Source: Myxococcus fulvus | Lineage (GTDB): Bacteria; Myxococcota; Myxococcia; Myxococcales; Myxococcaceae | Direction of reading: 5' to 3' | Length of the DNA stretch: 64,000 bases | Assembly: GCF_900111765.1 (NCBI RefSeq) | Contig: NZ_FOIB01000006.1 | Coordinates: 62,001-126,000 of the forward strand | Shown: positions 54,981-62,151 of the stretch, in pieces | Layout of the letters: every line of letters begins with the position of its first letter | Position numbering within the stretch: position 1 is the first letter of the stretch | The notes under the pieces: model-generated | Database searches by the model: none | The model's input: only the letters and a program-made list of their open reading frames with translations | What the model was told of the DNA's origin: nothing | Made by a program: the position numbers and the translations under genes

Positions 54981-56369
54981 ATGAACGAGCAGCGAAGGTC
55001 GTCGCGTGGCTGGCGTCTGGGCTCGGTGTCCGGAGTGATGCTGGGCGCGCTGGCGTGCGGAGGTGTCGCGGAGCCCGAGGTCGCCGCCCCCGAGGCCACG
55101 GGGAGCACGGCGCTGGTGGAGCGTGTGCGGGACACGGCGGAGCTGGCCCGGATGAAGGCCTACGCCGAGTCGCTCTATGACGAGAAGGACGTGGTGCATC
55201 GCTTCACCAGTCGGGGCGGCGAGGCCATCGACTGCGTGCCGCTGTACGCGCAGCCCGCGCTGCGTCAGCCGGGCATGGAGAACCACCGCATCCAGCTGGC
55301 GCCGGGCACCGAGCCCATCGCGCGTCCGGAGCGTCCGGTGGCGCCAGGGGACTCGCTCGCGGCGAAGTGGCGCGCCGAGCCCGCGACGCTGGAGGGCCGC
55401 GCGGACGAGCTGGACGCCACGGGCGCGCGCAGGCACTGCCCGGAGGGCAGCGTGCCCATCGTCAAGCTGACGCTCGACACGCTCAAGCGCTTCGAGTCGC
55501 TGGACGACTTCCGCCGCAAGGTCCCCAACCACCTGACGGGCAACGTCTCCGTGGAGACCGGCAAGCGGCGCTCCGAGCAGGCGCCCACGCCGTCCCTGCG
55601 CGCGGGCCCCACGGACCTGCACCAGTACGCGCACACGTCCCAGTGGGTGAACAACATGGGCGCGGAGGCCATCTTCAATCTGTGGAGCCCGTACACGGAG
55701 CTGAGCAGCGAGTTCAGCCTGTCGCAGATGTGGGTGGTGCGTGGCTCGGGAGCGTCGCTGGAGACGGTGGAGGCCGGCTGGCAGCGCTACCGCGACCTCT
55801 ACGGCGATGACCGCGCGCGCCTCTTCATCTACTTCACGCCGGACAACTACGGCAGCGGCGGTTGCTACAACCTGAGCTGCGGCGCGTTCGTGCAGACGAA
55901 CACGTCCGTCTTCATCGGTGGCGGCTTCGACAACTACAGCGTCGCCGGCGGCGCCCAGTACGAGTTCAAGCTGATGTGGTTCAAGGACGGCACCACGGGC
56001 GCCTGGTGGCTGAAGTTCCAGGACATCTGGGTGGGCTACTACCCTCGCACGCGTTTCGACGCGGCGGGCCTGGCGGACCGGGCGGACGTCATCGATTTCG
56101 GCGGCGAAATCATCGACAACCGCAACCTCAATCTCCACACGTCCACGGACATGGGCGGCGGCGCATACCCGGGCGCGGGCTGGAGCTACGCCGCGTACAC
56201 GCGCAACATCCAGTACGTGGACACGAGCAATGTCTATCGTGAGCCCACGTCGCTGAGCGCGTGGCGCAACGACAGCAATTGCTATGACATCATCCAGTCC
56301 AGCAACCCGGGCGGCTGGGGCCGGTACTTCTACTTCGGCGGCCCGGGCTACAACGCCAACTGCACGTAG
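54981..56369 (+). CDS. neprosin-family secreted peptidase
   Basis: A 462-residue exported protein, probably a lipoprotein (signal ending LGALAC). A propeptide-like region of about 190 residues precedes the neprosin domain, recognised by LHQYAHTSQWVNNMGAEAIFN, LFIYFTPDNYGSGGCYNLSCGAFVQTN, WWLKFQDIWVGYYP and the closing IDFGGEII with its conserved Glu. Neprosins are glutamic-type peptidases cutting after proline, known from carnivorous plants. In a predatory bacterium it fits extracellular protein digestion. It has its own gene unit. The first catalytic Glu was not confirmed by eye. Confidence 0.8.
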   Translation: MNEQRRSSRGWRLGSVSGVMLGALACGGVAEPEVAAPEATGSTALVERVRDTAELARMKAYAESLYDEKDVVHRFTSRGGEAIDCVPLYAQPALRQPGMENHRIQLAPGTEPIARPERPVAPGDSLAAKWRAEPATLEGRADELDATGARRHCPEGSVPIVKLTLDTLKRFESLDDFRRKVPNHLTGNVSVETGKRRSEQAPTPSLRAGPTDLHQYAHTSQWVNNMGAEAIFNLWSPYTELSSEFSLSQMWVVRGSGASLETVEAGWQRYRDLYGDDRARLFIYFTPDNYGSGGCYNLSCGAFVQTNTSVFIGGGFDNYSVAGGAQYEFKLMWFKDGTTGAWWLKFQDIWVGYYPRTRFDAAGLADRADVIDFGGEIIDNRNLNLHTSTDMGGGAYPGAGWSYAAYTRNIQYVDTSNVYREPTSLSAWRNDSNCYDIIQSSNPGGWGRYFYFGGPGYNANCT

Positions 56370-56378
56370 CGAAGGCGG

Positions 56379-56714
56379 CTACGTCGAGCCCTTCTCCGGC
56401 ACCCAGCGGCGAGCGCTGCCGCGCAGCTTCTCCAGCTGCTCCCAGTGGCGCTCCACCGCCTGTCGTCCCTCGGCGGTGATGCGCAGCTGGGTGTGGGGCG
56501 TCTTGCCCCGGAACTGCTTCTCCACGGCGATGAAGCCCGCCTCCTCCAGCTTCGACAGGTGGCTGGAGAGGTTGCCCTTGGACAGGCCGGTGAGGCCCTG
56601 CAGGTAGAGGAAGTCCGCGCTCTCGCACGCGGCCAGCGCGGTGAGCAGCGACAGGCGCGCCGGCTCGTGGATGAGCCTGTCCAGCGAGGCGAGCTGTTCG
56701 AAGGGGGCCTTCAC
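56379..56714 (-). CDS. winged-helix transcriptional regulator
   Basis: A 111-residue MarR/ArsR-like winged-helix protein. The recognition region is LYLQGLTGLSKGNLSSHLSKLEEAGFIAVEKQFRG, and it lacks cysteine or metal motifs. Its GTG overlaps the stop of the upstream membrane-protein gene by four bases, so they are translated together. Two palindromes in the promoter of the pair are likely its operators, giving autorepression. The effector is unknown. Confidence 0.85.
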   Translation of the reverse strand: MKAPFEQLASLDRLIHEPARLSLLTALAACESADFLYLQGLTGLSKGNLSSHLSKLEEAGFIAVEKQFRGKTPHTQLRITAEGRQAVERHWEQLEKLRGSARRWVPEKGST

Positions 56715-57394
56715 GCCGCGACCTCCGGCCGCGCCGGTGTCTCGTCCACCGGCGCGGGCCTGAGCGTGCGCACCAGCAGCCGGTGGTCCAGGAGCGACAG
56801 CACCACCAGCATCAATCCCCACGCCGCCTGCACGGTGATGAATCCACACTTCATCACCGACGAAGGCGCCTGGGTGTGCAGCAGGCCGCACAACGGATTG
56901 AGCCCCAGGTGGTGCGCGAGCGCGAGCATCCCCATGCCCACCGCGACGGGCGGGTAGTGCGGCGCGAAGCGGCCCGTCACCGCCCAGTAGGCCAGCAGCG
57001 TCACGCCGCCCAGCGCGAGCAGCGCCGTCACGGCCATGCCGTCGAGCGGCTCTCCGCGCGCCAGCATGGCCAGACCCAGGCCCACCAGCAGTCCTCCCAA
57101 GCCGAAGAGCACCACCAGCCGCAGCCGCGTCTGGCGCATCTGCTGGCTGGGCTTCACGTCGCCGAACCGGCGCCGGTAGTAGCTCCCCGTCACCGGATAG
57201 AGCACCAGCGCTCCCACCAGCCCCAGCCCCAGCACCCCCAGCGCCACCGCGTGCGGCAGGCCCGCCTGGGACGGCAGCGTCGCCATCCACGCCGCGAAGC
57301 CCAGCATCACCACCCCGAGCGGCAGGAAGCGCAGCCCCTGCACCCACTCGTAGTACCGCGTCACCGCCTGGATTCGCCGCAGGTGCTCGTTCAT
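56711..57394 (-). CDS. multi-pass membrane protein
   Basis: A 227-residue integral membrane protein with about six hydrophobic segments, e.g. LPLGVVMLGFAAWMATL, AVALGVLGLGLVGALVLYP and LRLVVLFGLGGLLVGLGLAML. No catalytic motif is seen. It is the first gene of an operon whose second gene encodes the winged-helix regulator, so it may be the regulator's target or signal partner. Promoter and operators are directly upstream. Confidence 0.8.
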   Translation of the reverse strand: MNEHLRRIQAVTRYYEWVQGLRFLPLGVVMLGFAAWMATLPSQAGLPHAVALGVLGLGLVGALVLYPVTGSYYRRRFGDVKPSQQMRQTRLRLVVLFGLGGLLVGLGLAMLARGEPLDGMAVTALLALGGVTLLAYWAVTGRFAPHYPPVAVGMGMLALAHHLGLNPLCGLLHTQAPSSVMKCGFITVQAAWGLMLVVLSLLDHRLLVRTLRPAPVDETPARPEVAA

Positions 57395-57418
57395 CTCGGG
57401 CCTCGTGAGGGGCAGACA

Positions 57419-57435
57419 GGTTTGTGCTGCAAACC
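57419..57435. promoter_or_regulatory. palindromic operator, promoter-proximal
   Basis: GGTTTGTGCTGCAAACC, an imperfect palindrome with GGTTTG/CAAACC arms, 25 bases upstream of the ATG of the membrane-protein gene and downstream of its candidate promoter. Same consensus as the distal site at 57477-57493. Confidence 0.6.
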
Positions 57436-57465
57436 CGACGAGGAGTAACAAGACGCCCAGGTCTC

Positions 57466-57471
57466 TGTCAA
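57466..57471 (-). promoter_or_regulatory. candidate -35 element TTGACA
   Basis: A perfect TTGACA on the minus strand lies between the two palindromes; 17 bases downstream reads TTACTC as a weak -10. This would drive the membrane-protein/regulator pair, flanked by the operators on both sides. Confidence 0.4.
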
Positions 57472-57476
57472 TGACT

Positions 57477-57493
57477 GGTTTGCAGTGCAAACC
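57477..57493. promoter_or_regulatory. palindromic operator, promoter-distal
   Basis: GGTTTGCAGTGCAAACC is a perfect 8-bp-arm palindrome around one central base. Its centre is 58 bases from the proximal site. Likely site for the winged-helix regulator encoded in the operon. Confidence 0.65.
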
Positions 57494-57513
57494 GGAGCGG
57501 GCCGGCCCGTCGC

Positions 57514-59028
57514 TCAGGACGCGCGCTTGGGGGCGCGCAAATCGGTGATCGGCAGCGGGTGCCGGGTGCCCTGGGGGGAGACGAGGGCGGCGGCGAGGAC
57601 GAAGTCCTGACCCATGCGCAGCTCCAGGGTGGTGGGCCCCTTGTGCGTGGTGCGCCAGTCCAAATCGATGCGCACGGTGCCGAGCAGCTCGCGGTCCACG
57701 GTGGTGGTGTCGAGCGACTCGAAGAGGGCGACGGAGATGGGGCCGGGGATGAGGGGCAGCTCCAGCGTCACGGACTTCGTCGCGGGCACGGGGGTGTTGG
57801 CGGGGATGACCTCGTGCTGGGCGCCGCCGGGCACCATGATGCCGATGGGCATGGGCACCACGTCCGACAGGCCCGTGATTCCGCGCGCCAGGTTGCGCCC
57901 GAGGATGGCCGCGCCCACCGCCACGCCCAGCTCCGGGTTGACCTCCTTGTCGGAGGACAGCCGCTTGAAGTGGGAGAAGCGCTGACGGATGACGGGCATG
58001 CGCGTCTGGCCGCCCACCAGCACCAGCTCGTCGATGTGCTCCGCCTTGAGCCTGGCGCGCTCCAGCACGTCGTCGCACGCGGACGCGGTGCGCTCGATGA
58101 GCTGGAACACCATCTCCTCCAGCTGCTTGCGCGTCAGCGTGTAGTCGAAGTCGATGAAGCCGCCGTCCTTCTGCGCGATGCAGGGGACGCGCAGCACCGT
58201 GGACTCGCGCGTGCTGAGCGCCATCTTCGCGGACTCGGCGGCGAAGACCAGCCGCTGCATCACCACCTGGTTGCCGCGCAAATCCAGCCCGTGCTTGCGC
58301 TGGAAGTCCGCCACCAAGAGCTCCACGATGCGCTCGTCGAAGTTGGCGCCGCCCAGGAACGCGTCGCCGCCCGTCGCCAGCACCTTCACCACGCGGTTCT
58401 GCACCGCCAGCAGCGTGGCGTCGAACGTGCCGCCGCCCAGGTCGAACACCATCACCGTCTGCTCGGGGTTGCGCAGGTTGGCGTAGTAGAGCGCCGCCGC
58501 CGTCGGCTCGTTGATGATGGCGCGCACGTTGAGGCCGCACATCTCGGCGGCCTGCCGCACCGCCTCGCGCTGGCGGATGCTCGCGTGCGCGGGCACCGTG
58601 AGCACGCACTCCTTGAAGGGCTCTTGGGCCGCGTGCGTGGCCAGGGTGAGGATCTGCTTGATGACCAGGTGGGTGACGTCCGTCAGCGACGTCTGCTTGC
58701 CGTACATCGTCACCGCGGTGTAGCCGTCCGGCGCCTCCACCAGCTCGAAGGCGTACTTGTCCTTGTGCTGGGTGACGTACTCGGACTGGTAGCGCCGTCC
58801 CAGGAAGCGCTTGGCGCCGAAGACGGTGTGCCGGGGGTCGTCGATGATCTGCCGCCGGGCCGCGTGGCCGACGATGGCCTTGTCCGCCGCGTGGAACCAC
58901 ACCACCGAGGGCAGCGTGAAGCTCTTGTCCGTCACCGGCACCAGCCGCAGCTTGCCCGTCTTGTCGAAGAAGGCCGCCGACGTGTTGGTGGTCCCGAAGT
59001 CGATTCCGAGGATGGGGGCCGTACTCAT
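57514..59028 (-). CDS. Hsp70-like (DnaK-family) ATPase
   Basis: A 504-residue cytosolic protein. The nucleotide-binding domain is complete: GIDFGTTNTSAAF, NEPTAAALYYANL, VFDLGGGTFDATLL and LVLVGGQTRMPVIRQRF. The substrate-binding part after residue 385 is short and lacks the DnaK lid helices, so it is a reduced Hsp70 of the HscC or cytosolic-variant kind rather than DnaK itself. No DnaJ or GrpE gene is adjacent. A chaperone or assembly role is likely; the client is unknown. Confidence 0.9.
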   Translation of the reverse strand: MSTAPILGIDFGTTNTSAAFFDKTGKLRLVPVTDKSFTLPSVVWFHAADKAIVGHAARRQIIDDPRHTVFGAKRFLGRRYQSEYVTQHKDKYAFELVEAPDGYTAVTMYGKQTSLTDVTHLVIKQILTLATHAAQEPFKECVLTVPAHASIRQREAVRQAAEMCGLNVRAIINEPTAAALYYANLRNPEQTVMVFDLGGGTFDATLLAVQNRVVKVLATGGDAFLGGANFDERIVELLVADFQRKHGLDLRGNQVVMQRLVFAAESAKMALSTRESTVLRVPCIAQKDGGFIDFDYTLTRKQLEEMVFQLIERTASACDDVLERARLKAEHIDELVLVGGQTRMPVIRQRFSHFKRLSSDKEVNPELGVAVGAAILGRNLARGITGLSDVVPMPIGIMVPGGAQHEVIPANTPVPATKSVTLELPLIPGPISVALFESLDTTTVDRELLGTVRIDLDWRTTHKGPTTLELRMGQDFVLAAALVSPQGTRHPLPITDLRAPKRAS

Positions 59029-59108
59029 GCGGCCGGCAGTCTCCCATGTCTGGCCCGGAGGTTCAGCTCCGGAGATTCCAGGGATTCGGAGTCGCGGGGT
59101 TCACCCGC

Positions 59109-59681
59109 CTACACGTGCTCCATCACCATGACGGCGACGGTGTGGGGGGCGAGGGCCTCGTAGAGGTGGGGCACGTCGCCGGGGAAGGTGGCGTAGTCAC
59201 CGGGGGCCAGCTCCACCGGGTTGTCCGAGGGGCCCGCGCGCAGCCGACCCTTGCTGACGATGAGGTGCTCGACGCTGCCGGGGATGTGGGCCTGGGCGTG
59301 GCGGGCGGAGCCGGGCTCCAGGGTGATGACGTAGATATCCCTCCGCGCGCCGGGCGGGCAGGCGGACAGCATGATGCCGGTGAAGTGGGCCTGCTCGGAG
59401 CGGATGGCGGCGCCCTCGCCCGCGCGGATGACGCGCACCTGGCGAGCGGGCGGGTCCACCAGCCGGCTGAAGGGCACCCCCAGCGCCACGGCCAGGGCCC
59501 AGAGCGTCTCGATGCTCGGGTTGCCGGCGCCCGACTCCAGCTGGGACAGCGTGGACTTGGAGATGTCCGCGCGGCGCGCGAGCTCCGACAGGGACATGTC
59601 CGCGCGCTCACGCTCCCGGCGCAGGGCGACGGCGATGGCGTCCAGCGGACGAGGGGGCTTGGGCGTTCGTTTTACCGGCAT
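59109..59681 (-). CDS. XRE-family regulator with C-terminal cupin domain
   Basis: A 190-residue transcription factor. A helix-turn-helix domain (MSLSELARRADISKSTLSQLE, split over residues about 29-50) is followed by a cupin sensor (PGSVEHLIVSKGRLRAGP, then LAPGDYATFPGDVPHLYEA). Proteins of this type often regulate a neighbouring divergent transporter. Here the neighbour is azlCD, only 47 bases away, so this is probably its local regulator, with an amino acid or related ligand in the cupin. Confidence 0.9.
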   Translation of the reverse strand: MPVKRTPKPPRPLDAIAVALRRERERADMSLSELARRADISKSTLSQLESGAGNPSIETLWALAVALGVPFSRLVDPPARQVRVIRAGEGAAIRSEQAHFTGIMLSACPPGARRDIYVITLEPGSARHAQAHIPGSVEHLIVSKGRLRAGPSDNPVELAPGDYATFPGDVPHLYEALAPHTVAVMVMEHV

Positions 59682-59684
59682 GGT

Positions 59685-59702
59685 CGTTCTTATTGACGAA
59701 CG
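59685..59702. promoter_or_regulatory. candidate operator in the azlC/regulator gap
   Basis: CGTTC and GAACG form an inverted repeat with 8 bases between, inside the 47-base divergent gap. It overlaps TTGACG (59693-59698), a possible -35 for azlC. It is a good candidate for binding by the divergent XRE-cupin regulator. Confidence 0.4.
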
Positions 59703-59728
59703 GGCGGCTTCTGTCCAGATTGAGATGC

Positions 59729-60421
59729 ATGGCGAACGTGGACCGGGTGTTGGTGCGGGACGTGGGGGCGGTGGCGCTGGCGTCGGGCGTGGTGGGTGTG
59801 TCGTTCGGGGCGCTGGCGGTGGCGGCGGGGATGTCGGTGTGGATGGCGCTGTTCATGTCGGTGGTGGTGTTCGCGGGCGGCGCGCAGTTCGTGGTGGTGG
59901 GGATGGTGGCGGCGGGGGGCAGTCCGGCGGCGGCGGTGCTCGCGGGGCTGCTGCTCAACGCGCGGCATCTGCCCTTCGGGCTGGCGGTGGCGGACCTGTT
60001 GGGGAAGCGGTGGTCCACGCGGCTGTTGGGCGCGCACCTGATGGTGGACGAGTCGGTGGCCTTCGCCCTGTCGCAGCGGGAGCCGGGGCGGCGTCGGGCG
60101 GCCTACTGGCTGTGCGGCGGCATGTTGTTCGTGGGGTGGAACACGGGCGTGGTGCTGGGCGGCTGGGCGGGGCGCGTGGTGGGCAGCTCCGAGTCGCTCG
60201 GGCTCGACGCGGCGTTCCCCGCGTGCATGGTCGCGCTGCTGTTGCCGTCGCTGCTGCCGCCGAAGGCGCAGGACGCGGAAGTCGGCGCGAGGGAGCGGGC
60301 GGCGAAGGCGCGCAAGGTGGCGCTGGTGGGCGCGCTCATCGCGTTGGTGCTGACGCCGTGGCTGCCCATGGGGCTGCCGGTGATTCTGTCGATTCTCGCC
60401 GTGGGAGTGGCGCTGCGATGA
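59729..60421 (+). CDS. azlC: AzlC-type branched-chain amino acid exporter, large subunit
   Basis: A 230-residue membrane protein of the AzlC (LIV-E) family with about seven hydrophobic segments. Family landmarks are SFGALAVAAGMSVWMALFMS, FAGGAQFVVVGMVAAG and LLLNARHLPFGLA. It pairs with AzlD to export branched-chain amino acids or analogues. The ATG at 59729 follows a weak ribosome site. The stop overlaps the azlD start by four bases (ATGA). Probably controlled by the divergent XRE-cupin regulator. Confidence 0.92.
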   Translation: MANVDRVLVRDVGAVALASGVVGVSFGALAVAAGMSVWMALFMSVVVFAGGAQFVVVGMVAAGGSPAAAVLAGLLLNARHLPFGLAVADLLGKRWSTRLLGAHLMVDESVAFALSQREPGRRRAAYWLCGGMLFVGWNTGVVLGGWAGRVVGSSESLGLDAAFPACMVALLLPSLLPPKAQDAEVGARERAAKARKVALVGALIALVLTPWLPMGLPVILSILAVGVALR

Positions 60422-60726
60422 CCTTGCTGCCGATTCTGGTGTTGGCCCTGGGGACGTATGGCTTTCGCGTGGCGGGGCCGCTGTTGAGCGAGCGGCTGAA
60501 GCTGTCCACGCGGGTGCAGGAGCGGATGGCGCTGGCGACCATCGCGATGCTGGCGGCGCTCGTGGCCACGTCGACGCTGCTGGCGCAGGGCGGCTTCGCC
60601 GGGTGGGCCCGGCCGGCGGGGGTGCTCGTCGGCGCGGTGCTCGCGTGCCTGCGGCTGCCCTTCATCGCGGTGGTGATTGCCGCGGCGGCGACCGCGGCGG
60701 GGCTGCGCCTGCTCGGCGTGCCGTGA
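60418..60726 (+). CDS. azlD: AzlD-type branched-chain amino acid exporter, small subunit
   Basis: A 102-residue membrane protein with three to four hydrophobic segments and the family pattern LGTYGFRVAGPLL near the N-terminus and LRLPFIAVVIAAAATAAGLR at the end. It is the small partner of AzlC and is translated from an ATGA overlap with it. Normal length for the family. Confidence 0.92.
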   Translation: MTLLPILVLALGTYGFRVAGPLLSERLKLSTRVQERMALATIAMLAALVATSTLLAQGGFAGWARPAGVLVGAVLACLRLPFIAVVIAAAATAAGLRLLGVP

Positions 60727-60751
60727 GTCGGGGTGGCTCCGAGCGGGCCGC

Positions 60752-61510
60752 TCAGTCGAATTCGTAGTGGAAGGGCGGCGTGAATCCGTCCGTGTGCGTG
60801 GGCAGGGAGATGGGGCTATCCGGCGCCGTGTTGGACAGGGGGAGGCCTTGGCTCTCGCCCTGGGTGGTCCGGCAGCGCCCATCCGAAAAGTAGGATTTGA
60901 ACTCGCGGAGCACGCGCAGCTGGGTGTCGGGACGTCGGCGGAAGGTCGGGTCCCCGGCGACGGTGAAGACGTAGCGGGGAGGGATGGTGCCCGCCATGAA
61001 GGCCTCGCCCGTGCAGTCGCTGGTCTCGAAGTAGCGCGAGATGTCCTGGAAGACGGGCTTGGACCTGCCGGTCTCCAAGTCCACGGACCAGACGAGGCCC
61101 TGGGCGTCCGCGAAGAGGCTGTCGTTGCTGACGAATCGGCCCGTGGCGTCGTGGACGCGCATGGTCCGGAGCGCGGGGCCCGGAGGCCCGGAGGGCCCCG
61201 TATCGCCCTTGGGGCCGGTGGGGCCCATCGGCCCGGTGAGGCCTTGTGGGCCGGTGGGACCCGTGGGGCCCGTGACTCCCTGTGGACCGGTGGACCCGGA
61301 GGGGCCGGCGATGCCCTGTGGACCGACGGGGCCTGTTGCGCCCATGGGGCCCGTGTCTCCCTTGGGGCCGGAGGGGCCCTGCGGGCCCACGGGACCTCCG
61401 GCGGGTCCTTGGGGGCCTTGAGGACCCGGCGGGCCCGCGGGTCCTTCCTTGGCGCAGGCCGTGGACAACAGACAGCAGCACGTCAACGTTCGGAGCAGTG
61501 CGGAGGTCAT
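60752..61510 (-). CDS. collagen-like lipoprotein
   Basis: A 252-residue lipoprotein (signal ending CCLLSTAC). Residues 23-111 are about 30 Gly-X-Y triplets rich in Pro, with one break at Gly38-Gly39, so a trimeric collagen-type helix is expected. The C-terminal 140 residues form a globular domain with several Cys (DCTGEAFMAG, DGRCRTTQGES) and no known family. It would project as a rigid stalk from the outer membrane. Bacterial collagens act as spacers or adhesins. Converges on azlD with 25 bases between. Confidence 0.85.
   Translation of the reverse strand: MTSALLRTLTCCCLLSTACAKEGPAGPPGPQGPQGPAGGPVGPQGPSGPKGDTGPMGATGPVGPQGIAGPSGSTGPQGVTGPTGPTGPQGLTGPMGPTGPKGDTGPSGPPGPALRTMRVHDATGRFVSNDSLFADAQGLVWSVDLETGRSKPVFQDISRYFETSDCTGEAFMAGTIPPRYVFTVAGDPTFRRRPDTQLRVLREFKSYFSDGRCRTTQGESQGLPLSNTAPDSPISLPTHTDGFTPPFHYEFD
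61178..61444 (-). repeat. collagen-type coding repeat (Gly-X-Y)
   Basis: A 9-base-scale repeat pattern of GGN-CCN-NNN codons encoding Gly-Pro-X triplets within the lipoprotein gene. The low complexity is protein-level, not a mobile element. Confidence 0.8.
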
Positions 61511-61616
61511 GGGCGGCCTGCCATCACATGTCAGCCGAGGCCGTGAGGGCAACCGTGGCGTGGACGTTTCGCGCCATCGCGCCATGTCTGGCCTGGCGAG
61601 GTCCGGCGTCGAGTCA

Positions 61617-61643
61617 CTCCCGTCCGGAGGGCCCGGACGGGAG
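61617..61643 (-). terminator. strong hairpin terminator after the small lipoprotein gene
   Basis: CTCCCGTCCGG and CCGGACGGGAG form a perfect 11-bp stem with a 5-base loop, starting ten bases after the minus-strand stop at 61654. Confidence 0.7.
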
Positions 61644-61653
61644 CGGGCCTCGT

Positions 61654-61923
61654 TCAGGGGCAGGCGCTCTGATTGTAGGTCTTGGGGTAGGGCGTCAGGG
61701 TGCCCTCGAAGACGGGCGCCGCGCCACAGACACACGTCAGCGTGCCCAGCACCTCCGTGTACGTCTTGTTGTAGTACTTCGTGAGGTAGGCGCTGGTGCA
61801 GAGCGCCGACGCGGTGACTTGTCCGCCCTGTGTCTCCGGCGGTGGCGCGTTCGTGTCGCCCTCGCTTCCACCACAGCCCATCAGCAGTGCCGACGTCAGC
61901 AGTCCTCCGAGAATGCCTCGCAT
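61654..61923 (-). CDS. small Cys-containing lipoprotein
   Basis: An 89-residue lipoprotein (signal ending LTSALLMGC). The mature part has five cysteines (lipidated Cys, then LCTSAYLTKYYNKTY, LTCVCG and a terminal SACP) and many Tyr and Thr. No family recognised. A strong hairpin follows the stop. Probably its own unit. Confidence 0.75.
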   Translation of the reverse strand: MRGILGGLLTSALLMGCGGSEGDTNAPPPETQGGQVTASALCTSAYLTKYYNKTYTEVLGTLTCVCGAAPVFEGTLTPYPKTYNQSACP

Positions 61924-62151
61924 GCGTCCTCCTGGAACTCCGTCTCCGGTGGGTGTTGCACTCGCGAGGATAGGGCATCGCGGCGGGATTCGCTGTCTGC
62001 CGCCACCGAGCGGAAACGTTCAACATGTCTGGATGAAGGGCGCGGCGCCGCGCGCAACGTCGAGGGCGGGATTCCTTCGGTCGCTGTGTGTATTTCTTCA
62101 CGTCTCGGCCGACCGATATCGACGCACCGCGAGGCGTGATAACCGCGACGG

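Noticed and set aside
61178..61444. A CRISPR or satellite repeat
   Set aside because: The periodicity is the codon pattern of Gly-X-Y triplets in a lipoprotein gene.
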